Below are positions 8,308 to 17,000 of a stretch of 63,272 nt of DNA, piece by piece. A program made the position numbers and the translations under genes. Positions within the stretch are counted from its first letter, which is position 1. The number at the start of each line of letters is the position of its first letter. The stretch comes from Clostridium sp. D33t1_170424_F3 (GTDB lineage Bacteria > Bacillota > Clostridia > Oscillospirales > Acutalibacteraceae), in NCBI RefSeq assembly GCF_015667585.1, contig NZ_JADPEG010000021.1:1-63272 (forward strand), written 5' to 3'. A model generated the notes under the pieces. The model was not told the DNA's origin. It worked only from the letters and a program-made list of their open reading frames with translations, and ran no database searches.

Positions 8308-8346
8308 CGTGTTAAGACTCTATACAAGAATTGCATATATTTACAT

Positions 8347-8435
8347 GGAAGCGTATCGAAGTGGTCATAACGGGCCTGACTCGAAATCAGGTAGCCCTCA
8401 CGGGCTCGTGGGTTCGAATCCCACCGCTTCCGCCA
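8347..8435 (+). tRNA. tRNA-Ser (anticodon CGA)
   Basis: Acceptor GGAAGCG pairs with CGCTTCC (8425-8431), with discriminator G and an encoded CCA (8433-8435). The anticodon stem-loop is CCTGA-CTCGAAA-TCAGG, giving anticodon CGA (reads UCG). The long variable arm (GCCC-TCAC-GGGC) is the class II signature of serine tRNAs, and the T arm is GTGGG-TTCGAAT-CCCAC. Its 3' half serves as one end of the repeat that flanks the islet. Confidence 0.97.
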
Positions 8436-8436
8436 T
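8383..8436 (+). repeat. att-like direct repeat, left copy (tRNA-Ser 3' half)
   Basis: A 54-bp sequence from the anticodon stem to one base past the CCA. It is identical to 11164-11217. Confidence 0.9.
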
Positions 8437-8470
8437 AAACCCGCATAGAATCTAATTCTATGCGGGTTTT
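8437..8470 (+). terminator. Terminator after tRNA-Ser
   Basis: A 15-bp perfect stem (AAACCCGCATAGAAT, 8437-8451, with its complement 8455-8469) and a 3-nt loop, followed by T-rich sequence. Confidence 0.85.
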
Positions 8471-8839
8471 CCTTTCGCCTTATGTTGCATTGGAATCGCC
8501 TCCTTTTTTAAATGGTTCCCAGGAAACCACAAACCGCCATATGGGCCCTATATTCATTCCACTGCATGGCGTGGTCCTTTTTGGTTCCCAAATCCACTAA
8601 AAGCCTATAAAAAGAGGCACGGACTTGCAAGAAGATACATGCTATCTTTCCAAATCCGGGCCTTTTCTTTTCGGCGCATTTTCTGATTCAGCCGGTTCCT
8701 TTTTAGTTGTTTTTCCATAAAAAAGAGGGTAGAGAGAGAAAACATGAACTTTTCCCGTCTGCTTGATTTTTGGTGCACTTCTCCCTTTGAATAAATTGAG
8801 CTAATGCAACAAGCTTGCCTTGCGGCAAGCCTGCATAGA

Positions 8840-9988
8840 TTAGTTTTTGCTTTTAATCTGCAAATCAGGAAATTTAAGAATTTTGGGTGGAACCAATGTG
8901 TCTTTTGGCAAATCAAGGAGATACTCAACTTCTTCTGGAGATAGACTTAAACTATAAGAAAATGAAAGTTCATCCATAAATTCTTTGGGCGTAAAGACTT
9001 TTTCATTAAGTAACATTATTACAGCCGTTTTCAATAGTGCAGGCGACGCTGTAATCAAAATATCGTCTAACGGTTCCTCTTTCCTAAGTCCTCGTCTTTG
9101 AAGTATACGAATCATTGACTGATATTCATCCATAGAAATAATACCCAAATTGTATGCTCTGCGATTCATTGCTTGAATAGAAACTTTCCACTTTCTTTTT
9201 AATTCTGTGTAATAAGGAATTCTTAATTCACTACGCAAAGCATCCGCTCGGAACGAATCTTCTGGTAAGAGGAATGCAGAGGCAAATCTATTCGCCTCTG
9301 CCTCTCGCTCCTTAAACTCAGTGCGTTCTAACGCCTCTACATCTTCGCTCCACTCATGCAAGCAGATATGACCTAATTCATGGGCAATATCAAAATGAAT
9401 TCGCGCAGCGGATGTCTTGTTATTAGAATAGCCAATGAGGTATATCATTTCCCCATTGACATCTACCATTTGGCTAAAAGCATCAATGTCGTCTGTGGAT
9501 GTTGAAAAAGATGTAACTAAAATACCATGCTGTTCAACTTCATGAATCAGGTTGTCGATCGGGCGTTTTCCGAGATTCCACGTTTCACGCAATTTTTGAG
9601 CTGCTTGCTCTGGTGAGCATCCGGAAAAATCCGGTAAATCAAGTGGCGGGAATTCGATGTAATCCTGCAAATAGTAATATATTTCTGCAACGAATTCCAT
9701 TTTTTGAATCTGTTCTGCCCGATATTTTTTATTTGTAGTTAATAGTGCACGGAAATACGTGGAACCAGTTATTACATCCCTGTCGGTTTCTGTAAAAAAT
9801 TTTGTAGGAAATCCTAAAACTTCTGAAATGTGTTTAACAATAGAATTGTCTATGGGTTTTGACTTTCCATTTTCATACATCGAAACGGTTTGACGTTGGC
9901 AATCTATTTTTTGTGCTAATTCTGCAACTGTCAAACCACGATATGTGCGGGCTTTTTTCAAGCGTTCACCATTAAATGATATTTCCAT
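8840..9988 (-). CDS. XRE helix-turn-helix protein with ImmA/IrrE metalloprotease domain
   Basis: Residues 1-60 are an XRE-type DNA-binding domain (GLTVAELAQKIDCQRQTVSMYENGK). Residues about 150-260 hold an ImmA/IrrE (DUF955) zinc-peptidase core with HELGH at 203-207 and a downstream glutamate-rich EREAEANRFASAFLLP. In this family the protease usually cleaves a cognate repressor or partner to relieve repression or trigger a response. The start has a GGGAGG site. It lies 37 bp downstream of the 250-aa partner gene in an AT-rich tRNA islet. Cleavage target unknown; the neighbour is the obvious candidate partner. Confidence 0.88.
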   Translation of the reverse strand: MEISFNGERLKKARTYRGLTVAELAQKIDCQRQTVSMYENGKSKPIDNSIVKHISEVLGFPTKFFTETDRDVITGSTYFRALLTTNKKYRAEQIQKMEFVAEIYYYLQDYIEFPPLDLPDFSGCSPEQAAQKLRETWNLGKRPIDNLIHEVEQHGILVTSFSTSTDDIDAFSQMVDVNGEMIYLIGYSNNKTSAARIHFDIAHELGHICLHEWSEDVEALERTEFKEREAEANRFASAFLLPEDSFRADALRSELRIPYYTELKRKWKVSIQAMNRRAYNLGIISMDEYQSMIRILQRRGLRKEEPLDDILITASPALLKTAVIMLLNEKVFTPKEFMDELSFSYSLSLSPEEVEYLLDLPKDTLVPPKILKFPDLQIKSKN

Positions 9989-10025
9989 TGAAATATCCTC
10001 CCTATTCTCCTAATTGCGGAGGTAG

Positions 10026-10778
10026 TTATTTTTCTTCACTTTTTTCATCCACTTGACGGAGAGGATTTGACTCTTTACGCGCAGTAGCCTTAGCTGTTAG
10101 CTTCAGGCCACGAGCGGGGGTATTAGCAGGATCCTTTGGTTCTTTAACTTGATCGGCAATTACACTTTCTTCCACCAAAATAGAACTACTCCAATTCTGC
10201 TCGGAAACAATGTTCAAATTTGTATCTACCATAACTGCACGAACAGAGGTCAATACAAAACGGGCACTTTCAAAAAGCACCAACACATGACGGCGAACAA
10301 TTGCTCCATCCTCAAGCAAATTAGCTAACAGAGTTTGGATGGATTCGGCAAGCCGTGCTTCATCATCAAAATGAGTCGGAAACATGGATAGTTGCTCAAT
10401 TGGTGCTTTTAAATCGGAGTTTAGGTGACGTACTAGCATATCAACGTAGTGCATACGTCTGCGCTTTCCTACCTTTGCCCGAATTTCCGCAAAACGCTTT
10501 TCGCGCATGAATGTGTACAAAAAGCCAGATTGTTTTTCATATACGAGAATCATTTCCCATGGCCCACGTTTGGATGTATATGCCATACAATCTGGACTAT
10601 TGAAATGACGGCACAGATCTGTATTTAGCAAGTCCCAAATACGTGTTGGGGTGCTATTTTGGGTTCTTAAACCATGTAACCGAACATCCTCCCTGATTTT
10701 ATCACCCACTGCATCACTAATGCACTGGGTAATAATAGACCTAATGGCAGGGTCGACTTCCAACGTGTTTTTATTCAA
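10026..10778 (-). CDS. Unknown protein paired with the XRE-ImmA gene (possibly DUF5986)
   Basis: The TTG at 10778 is chosen because GGAGGTG lies 7 bp upstream; the ATG at 10811 precedes that site. The 250-aa protein begins LNKNTLEVDPAIRSII. A conserved-looking block (EDVRLHGLRTQNSTPTRIWD, then CMAYTSKRGPWEMILVYEK) resembles, from memory, DUF5986 proteins often found next to ImmA/IrrE genes. The C-terminal 60 residues are charged and probably disordered. No enzyme motif or membrane segment is visible. The two genes form one operon in the islet and may work as a protease/partner stress, toxin-antitoxin or phage-response module; that is inference. Confidence 0.6.
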   Translation of the reverse strand: MNKNTLEVDPAIRSIITQCISDAVGDKIREDVRLHGLRTQNSTPTRIWDLLNTDLCRHFNSPDCMAYTSKRGPWEMILVYEKQSGFLYTFMREKRFAEIRAKVGKRRRMHYVDMLVRHLNSDLKAPIEQLSMFPTHFDDEARLAESIQTLLANLLEDGAIVRRHVLVLFESARFVLTSVRAVMVDTNLNIVSEQNWSSSILVEESVIADQVKEPKDPANTPARGLKLTAKATARKESNPLRQVDEKSEEK

Positions 10779-11163
10779 AACTTTACACCTCCATAAACAG
10801 CTATCATGCAATTTCTTGTGTGTATTATAGGCGTTTTTTTTGAAAGTGTCAATAGTAACAGTCTAACATTTCTATATTGACGTTTTTAAAGGTCTAATTA
10901 AAGAATTTTGTGTGGCTATATTTTATCCTAAAGACCATTTGCCAGCCTAGCCCTATAGTCTTCTATAGCGTCGTCATAGTTCAACAGGAAAAAAAAGAAG
11001 TCCCCCATTCCTCCGGAGGTTCGGCCAGTTGTTCCACATCGTCAGAGAATGGCAAGCCCAACACGCTGTACAGCATCCGCAGCACTGTAAATCGGCTCGT
11101 GATTCCTCAATAGCTCTCTGCCTTGCAAACGCCATCTGTATGCGAAATAAGCGGGTTTGCGGG
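10779..11163. other. Islet right flank, no intact gene
   Basis: Holds the promoter region of the islet operon (AT-rich, 10800-10920). On the minus strand, a 41-codon open stretch (10981-11106) encodes a plausible protein tail (RFTVLRMLYSVLGLPFSDDV) with no start or ribosome site. It may be a gene fragment left by an earlier element. Confidence 0.35.
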
Positions 11164-11217
11164 GAAATCAGGTAGCCCTCACGGGCTCGTGGGTTCGAAT
11201 CCCACCGCTTCCGCCAT
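11164..11217 (+). repeat. att-like direct repeat, right copy (displaced tRNA-Ser 3' half)
   Basis: 54 bp identical to 8383-8436, not preceded by a tRNA 5' half, so no functional tRNA forms here. Confidence 0.9.
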
Positions 11218-11218
11218 C

Positions 11219-11258
11219 GAACTGAGTCTGGACGCACATCGCGTTTCGGGCTCAGTTT
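11219..11258 (+). terminator. Terminator after the displaced tRNA 3' half
   Basis: AACTGAG...CTCAGTT arms with an inner ACGC/GCGT stem and a run of six T. It looks like the terminator that served the tRNA before the islet inserted. Confidence 0.75.
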
Positions 11259-11408
11259 TTTCTTTCCCCTTTTCGCCCGCGTTTAACTCCGATGCGCCCG
11301 TTCCCCTGTCCATCTGGCGGCGTATATTACCTGTTTGGCATTTCTAAATACAAGGCATATTTCATATGAGCGATTCCTGTGCTATACTATGGGCAAAGGG
11401 GTGGGAGT

Positions 11409-12299
11409 ATGGAACTGCGCGTTTTGCGTTATTTTCTGATGGTGGCCCGGGAGGAAAACATCACAAGGGCGGCCCAGCTTTTGCACGTGACACAGCCGAC
11501 CCTATCCCGTCAGCTCATGCAGCTGGAGGAGGAACTGGACGTCAAGCTGTTTCAGCGGAGCAGCCACTGCATTGTCCTCACCGAGGAGGGGATGCTCTTA
11601 AAGCGCCGCGCACAGGAAATCATCAGCCTGGCGGAAAAAACGAGGCAGGACCTGGCGCAGAAGGATATCCAACTGTCCGGAGAACTCTCCATCGGCTGCG
11701 GCGAGCTGCAAAGCGTGGAGTTCCTTTCCATGCTTCTGGCCAGGTTTCAAGCGGCGAACCCCCTTGTCCGGTTTCATATTTACAGCGGCAACGCAGACAG
11801 CATCAAGGAACGCATTGAAAACGGCCTATTGGATATGGGGCTTTTACCCGAGCCTGTGGATATAACGAAATACGCGTTCCTGCACGCGCCGCAAAAGGAA
11901 ACCTGGGGCGTGCTGGTGCACAAGGACTCTGCGCTTGCCCAAAAGCAGGCGGTCTGTCCCTCCGATCTGTTGGATTCCCCTCTGATGATTTCCAACCGCG
12001 ATCTGGTTCAGGATTTTATTTCCAACTGGTTTGGCGTTGATCTCGACGATTTGCAGATTATATGCCGATATAATCTGCTTTACAATGCGGCAATTATGGT
12101 GCGCAGCAAAATCGGCGTCGCCGTCTGCATCAAGCTGGATTGCAGCTATGCGGATACCCGCTTCGTCCCGTTTTCACCGCCCGTGGAGAGCGGCTCCGTT
12201 TTGGTGTGGAAGAAGGATCAGATGACATCCCCTACCACAGCAGCATTTCTTGCATTCTCAAAGAAATGCATTACGGGCATTTCTGAAAATACAATATAA
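11409..12299 (+). CDS. LysR-family transcriptional regulator
   Basis: A 296-aa regulator. The N-terminal winged helix-turn-helix (MELRVLRYFLMVAREENITR, then LHVTQPTLSRQ) is typical LysR, followed by a LysR substrate-binding domain. The ATG at 11409 follows GGGAG. LysR regulators usually control a nearby gene. The MerR-CMD-cupin operon starts 98 bp after its terminator on the same strand and is the likely target, but no target is proven. Confidence 0.9.
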   Translation: MELRVLRYFLMVAREENITRAAQLLHVTQPTLSRQLMQLEEELDVKLFQRSSHCIVLTEEGMLLKRRAQEIISLAEKTRQDLAQKDIQLSGELSIGCGELQSVEFLSMLLARFQAANPLVRFHIYSGNADSIKERIENGLLDMGLLPEPVDITKYAFLHAPQKETWGVLVHKDSALAQKQAVCPSDLLDSPLMISNRDLVQDFISNWFGVDLDDLQIICRYNLLYNAAIMVRSKIGVAVCIKLDCSYADTRFVPFSPPVESGSVLVWKKDQMTSPTTAAFLAFSKKCITGISENTI

Positions 12300-12332
12300 G
12301 TATTGGACATATCAACCGGTGAATCTTATGAT

Positions 12333-12369
12333 AAAGGCGTACCCCAAAAGGGTACGCCTTTATTTTTTG
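12333..12369 (+). terminator. Terminator of the LysR gene
   Basis: A 12-bp stem (AAAGGCGTACCC, 12333-12344, with its complement) followed by ATTTTTT. Confidence 0.85.
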
Positions 12370-12397
12370 CTCACTTTGGAGAGGAGTAAAAGACGGG

Positions 12398-12745
12398 ATG
12401 ACAAAGACGGAAGCAAGTGAATTTTACAACATTCCTTTGGAGGTACTGGACGAATATGAACGCTGGGGGCTATGCGGGGAAGTCAAAAAAGTGATGGGCG
12501 CCTGGCAGTACGACGACAGGGACATCGAGCGCCTCAGCATGATTATGACGCTGCACGACATTGGGTTCAGCAACCGGGAGATCGAAGCCTATATGCGGCT
12601 GATGCTGGAGGGAGACTCCACCGAACAGGAGCGTCTGCGCATGCTGGGCCACAGGCGCAGCGATACGCTGGACGCGATCCATCTCCGGGAAAAACAGCTG
12701 GACCGGATCGACTATCTTCGCTTCAAAATGAAACAGAAAGGTTGA
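12398..12745 (+). CDS. Small MerR-family regulator
   Basis: A 115-aa protein with a MerR-like winged helix (EFYNIPLEVLDEYERWGL, then WQYDDRDIERLSMIMTLHDIGFSNREIEAYM) and a C-terminal helix for dimer formation. No metal- or drug-binding domain follows. It is the first gene of a three-gene operon with a CMD-family protein and a cupin protein and is likely its autoregulator. Its stop is immediately followed by the next start. Confidence 0.82.
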   Translation: MTKTEASEFYNIPLEVLDEYERWGLCGEVKKVMGAWQYDDRDIERLSMIMTLHDIGFSNREIEAYMRLMLEGDSTEQERLRMLGHRRSDTLDAIHLREKQLDRIDYLRFKMKQKG

Positions 12746-13075
12746 ATGATAATGGAAAAACAAACCGCAGGGCGCGACGCCCTTGGAACCTTTGCTCCGA
12801 AATTTGCGGAATTGAACGACGACGTGCTGTTTGGAGAGGTATGGGCCAGAGAGGATCAGCTCTCTGCCCGCGACCGCTCCATTGTGACCGTAACCGCGCT
12901 GCTGTCGAAGGGCATTTTGGACAGTTCTCTGCAATACCACATCGGCAACGCCAAAAAGCACGGCGTCACCGCCGGGGAAATGGCGGAGATTTTGACGCAC
13001 GCAGCCTTTTACGCAGGCTGGCCCAACGCCTGGGCAGCTTTCAAAATGGCAAAAGACGTATACGATAAAGAATAA
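12746..13075 (+). CDS. Carboxymuconolactone decarboxylase (CMD) family protein
   Basis: A 109-aa single-domain CMD/AhpD-like protein (DRSIVTVTALLSKG, then LQYHIGNAKKHGVTAGEMAEILTHAAFYAGWP). The redox CxxC of AhpD is absent, so the decarboxylase-like branch fits better. Two starts are possible: 12746, touching the previous stop, or 12752, better spaced from AAAGG. Pairs of CMD and cupin genes under MerR or LysR control are common and often handle reactive or aromatic small molecules; the substrate here is unknown. Confidence 0.85.
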   Translation: MIMEKQTAGRDALGTFAPKFAELNDDVLFGEVWAREDQLSARDRSIVTVTALLSKGILDSSLQYHIGNAKKHGVTAGEMAEILTHAAFYAGWPNAWAAFKMAKDVYDKE

Positions 13076-13091
13076 AACGGAGGTCTGCATC

Positions 13092-13508
13092 ATGAATAAC
13101 GAAACAGAAAAAGCGGGCATCTTCGGGCTGGGCAACCCCAACGACGCCTTTGCGCAGTATTTTATCGGGCGGAGCTATCTGAACCCGGTCGTCACAGAGG
13201 GCATCGGCATTTTTAACGTCACCTTTGAGCCGGGCTGCCGCAACAACTGGCATGTTCACCATGCCGGCAAGGGCGGCGGCCAGATCCTGCTGTGCATGTC
13301 CGGCCGGGGCTGGTATCAGGAGTGGGGCGGGGAGCCCCGCGAACTGCATCCCGGCGACGCAGTGGTGATTCCGCCGGAGGTCAAACATTGGCACGGCGCG
13401 GCCAAAGACAGCTGGTTTGCGCATCTTGCGCTGGAGGTCCCCGGCGAAAACGCCTCCAACGAATGGTGCGAGACGGTAGACGAGGAAACCTATTCCAAAC
13501 TCCAATAA
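13092..13508 (+). CDS. Cupin-domain protein
   Basis: A 138-aa single cupin barrel. Motif 1 carries the metal-ligand histidines (NNWHVHHAGKGGGQ), and motif 2 has a histidine in VIPPEVKHWHGA. It lies 16 bp after the CMD gene with a GGAGG site and is the last gene of the operon. Probably a metal-dependent isomerase, oxygenase-like or sensor protein that acts with its CMD neighbour; the reaction cannot be told from sequence. Confidence 0.85.
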   Translation: MNNETEKAGIFGLGNPNDAFAQYFIGRSYLNPVVTEGIGIFNVTFEPGCRNNWHVHHAGKGGGQILLCMSGRGWYQEWGGEPRELHPGDAVVIPPEVKHWHGAAKDSWFAHLALEVPGENASNEWCETVDEETYSKLQ

Positions 13509-13651
13509 CTGCCGCGGTTTTTCAGGATGAAATCCATTGGGTTACCGGAACTTGCGCCTCGGTCAGGCTGGCCTGTGGCGAGGAGATATTCGCATATAGC
13601 ATCACAATGTAAATCTCCAAAGCGCAGATGGATTAAAACAGCATACATGCC

Positions 13652-13694
13652 AGCGCCCCTACTTCACAGAAAAAGAAGCAGGGGCGCTATTTTT
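13652..13694 (+). terminator. Terminator of the MerR-CMD-cupin operon
   Basis: The 9-bp arms AGCGCCCCT (13652-13660) and AGGGGCGCT (13680-13688) are followed by ATTTTT. Confidence 0.75.
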
Positions 13695-13778
13695 GGAGTG
13701 TATGCAGGCTGTAATCAGCGCTGCCACGTTTTCCCGGTGAGGTATTCAAATGATACAAACCACGATACCCTTAACCGG

Positions 13779-13812
13779 CGGCGGGCCCGGTGGTGATCCA
13801 CCGGGCCCGCCG
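13779..13812. repeat. Perfect 15-bp inverted repeat with 4-nt loop
   Basis: CGGCGGGCCCGGTGG (13779-13793), TGAT, then the exact complement (13798-13812). Very GC-rich, no T-run on either strand. It lies between convergent transcription units and could block read-through or be a dispersed palindrome. Confidence 0.5.
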
Positions 13813-14038
13813 ACGCAGTTTCTGACAGAAAAGGAGAATCTGGTTCTTCGTTTTTTACTTGCTCCTATTCGATAATAGCTCCCGGAGCCGAGCGCCTTAT
13901 GCACTCCTGAGAGTGCGCATCATCAGAGATACGGAACAGGATCGGCTGCCGGATTTTCATCCCACTAACCGCAATCCTCCGCAAACTGCCTTTGCGGGCT
14001 GCACGCGCAACGAGTGCCTGCTCTAATGAGGCAATCGC
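13813..14038. other. Non-coding stretch downstream of the pilus operon
   Basis: Part of a 530-bp gap (13509-14038). Short hairpins are visible (GCACTC/GAGTGC near 13910) but no gene, and no clear terminator was found for the long minus-strand operon ending at 14039. Confidence 0.4.
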
Positions 14039-17000
14039 TTATCCCACAACCGTGAGATCGCCGCTGTTCACGGCCGCTGTCACAACGCCGTTTTTCCCGA
14101 TGACCACACGATCCCCGGATACCGTCATCACCGTATAGGTATCCCGGTAGACAAACGCCGCAAGACTGCCGCCGGTATAGGTTTTCGCACCGTTCTTGAC
14201 CGTAACCTTAGCGCCCTTCGCAATTTTCCCATTCACTTCCGCATACTGCTTGAGAATATCCGCTTCGTCCACCCATCCGTATACCGTGGAGCCGCCGCCG
14301 GCAACGGCGACCAGATGGTAGGGATGTTTGCCGTTGTAAATCTGTGTAACGACCGCCTGGCCGGGCTTGCAGGACGCCGCGCTGGATGCGTTGGCATTGG
14401 CATAGTGCTTTGCGCCGGTAAAGCTCACGGTGTCGCCCACGCGGATTTCAACCGCCGGATTTCCCTGTACCGGCGGTTCGCCCTGCGGCTGTTCCACACT
14501 GGAATCCGTGCTTCCGCCCATGACATAGTTCTGCGCCGTCTTCTTCAACGCCTGGTTGACATCGCCGTTGGCGCGGAATTCCGCGGCAAGGGTGTGGACG
14601 CCCGCACCGGCCCGCTGAAACACATTGCTGTAAATGGTGAATTTTGCGACGCTCTCTTCCGCCAGATAATCCACGTTTTTCTCCAGCTTCTGGCCGTCCA
14701 GCCACAAGCCCATACATTCGGACAGCGCGCCTTCGACTTCAAATATTTCACCGGCATAGGAAGTCCGGTCGGGAATCCGCCTCGTGACGGCATGGCCCGC
14801 GTCGACGGCGGCGTTTACATTCTCGTTGGTGTTTTCCCTGATCTCCAAGGTCAGATTGGCATACGCAGCAGCGGCGGAGGCGCCGCTCATCTTCACCTGG
14901 AATGTAAATTTGCCGCTCTCCTTCGGCACGCCGTAAAGCTCGCCGTTGGGCTTGAGCTCCAAACCCGCGGGCAGATTGCCGCTTTGCTTTACGAAGGTGA
15001 CCGGGCTTCCGGCGTTTGCATTTCCGGCCTGAATTTTCGCGCTGTAAGGAATATACTTAACGCCCGCCGGAACTGCAACGGCGGGAACCGCGGAGCCCAC
15101 AACCGCCGTGCCGGCGCCCTGCGAAGACGGACTCCGCGAGGACGTGCTGCCGCCGCCGGAAGACTGCCTGCCGGCGGTATAGTTCTGCGCCGCCCTCTTC
15201 AAGGCTTTGTTGATGTCTCCATCGACACGGAATTCCGCGGCGATGGTATGCGTGCCGCTGCCCGCCTTCTGGAAGGTCTTTCCATAGATGGTGATCTTTG
15301 TGCTTCCCTCTTCCGCCAGGTAGTCCGCGTCTTTTTCCATCTTTTCGCCGTCCAGCCAGAAGTCCATAAATTCGGCCAGGACGCCTTCAATCTCAAATAC
15401 TTCGTCGGTATAGCTGGTCATCCTGTCCGGCACACGTTCGGTAATCATGTAGCCCTCATCCGTGGCGGCGTTTACATTCGTATTGGTGTTTTCCTTGACC
15501 ACCAACGTGAAGGTGGCATATGCTTCGCTGAAGTAATAAGTGCTACTGGACATCTTTACTTCAAATGTAAAACTGCCGCTTTCCTTGGGCGTACCGTAGA
15601 TTTCGCCGTTGGGCTTCAATACAACACCCGCGGGCAGTCTCCCGCTCCATTGGGTAAAGGTGACCTTGTTCCAGTCGTACATGTTGTTGGTCTGGAGCAT
15701 GGTGCCGTAGGGGACGTATTTGACGCCGGCCGGAATCTCAGTTGTGGTAATAGTGGGATCACCGGCGATGCCGGTCAGTTCGATATCCACTAGCTCCTGT
15801 CCTTCGGCGTAGATAGTCAGGGTGCCGCTGATCTCACCTTCGCCGTTTGGGATAATACGCACCTTTGCGACATTTGGCAGCTCGCCATGCGTGCCGTCAG
15901 GAATTTCCAGCGTGTCAAAGGCAGCCAGGGTATTGTTGCCTTCGCCGCCGACCGTCCAATAATCGTCCAATCGCACGTGTTGGGCGTCAGTGAGCGTCGC
16001 ACTAAGCCCGGTCAGCGGTGCAGATCCCACGTTCGCAATAAAAATGTCGTGCACCCGGCCATGAAAGCCATTCAAAAACAGCTCGCGGCGCGCGCCCTGC
16101 GGACCATTGATGCCGTTTACATACAGTTTGGGGCCGGAGAAATCCTTCTTGACAAACGTAACCCAGTAATTCTTTACATTTTCCTTATCCCCGGAGGAGG
16201 CGGAATACTGTACCGGGCCCTCCGCAAAGTTCTGGACAGACACACCGGATCTTTGCTCCACAGCGGGCGTGCCGGCGTACATCTTGACCTCACGCCCTGT
16301 ATAAAACTCCGGGGCCAAAGCGGACAAATCCGCATCTTCATCCAGGACCAGTACGGTCTGGAAGCCGTTGTAGTAATAAGTGTCATCCTCATAGGGAACC
16401 ACATAGTAGTCTCCGACTTCTCTGGATCCCTGCACGCGGAAATAGGTATCTCTGGAGCCGGGACGCTCCACCGGTTCAGGGGATTCTGTGGATTCATCGC
16501 CGTCCTCCGCGCGGATGACAACATGAAACACCTTTCCACCAGCAAAGATGGAGAATGTCAATCCTTCTCCGCCGTAGTTGGCCAGATACCCCCTGCTGCT
16601 GAACAGAGACTCTTTGACGTCCTTCGCACCGGCGGCAAGAGCGGCGCCCTGATCTGCGTAATCTCCCACGACCGCCAGTTCCACCGCGTCGTTATTCTTT
16701 TTTCCCTCCTGATAAAAGGAAAGGCTGTGGTAATATTGGCCGCTGGATGGATACTCCTTGTAGAGGGTATAAGTGAGAGTTTTCACACCGTTTTTATCGG
16801 TGGTAGAGTTTCGACTACTAGATACATCAGTACCTGTCTCATCATAAAGCCAATTATTTGTTCCAATGCCAGTAAGCATGGTATCGAAGTTCATGTTAAA
16901 GGTTTCCGCCCCAACTAACTCGCTACCTCTGAAAAGGAATATTGAAAACTGATTGAATTCACTTGGATATGGATAACCAGCGTCATCCGCATCCATATCT

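Larger units (their letters stand above)
8383..11217. mobile_element. tRNA-Ser islet, 2.78 kb, no integrase
   Basis: Two identical 54-bp copies of the tRNA-Ser 3' half bound this segment. The left copy is inside the intact tRNA; the right copy is a displaced 3' half. This is the usual scar of tyrosine-integrase insertion into a tRNA gene. Inside, two minus-strand genes are clearly more AT-rich than the flanks. No integrase is present, so the element is either a remnant or a small satellite moved by an integrase supplied in trans. Confidence 0.8.

Noticed and set aside
10974-11237. Open frame containing WDSNPRAREG across the right tRNA copy
   Set aside because: This peptide is the well-known translation of a tRNA 3' half; the frame simply reads through the displaced tRNA fragment.
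13860-14038. Cobalamin-riboswitch-like GGGATGAAAATCCGGCAGCC on the minus strand
   Set aside because: The B12-box and the rest of the conserved core are absent, and it lies downstream of, not before, the minus-strand gene.
14315-15793. Plus-strand open frame of about 490 codons opposite the giant secreted protein
   Set aside because: No family motif or ribosome site; the minus strand shows a signal peptide and repeated domains in the same interval.
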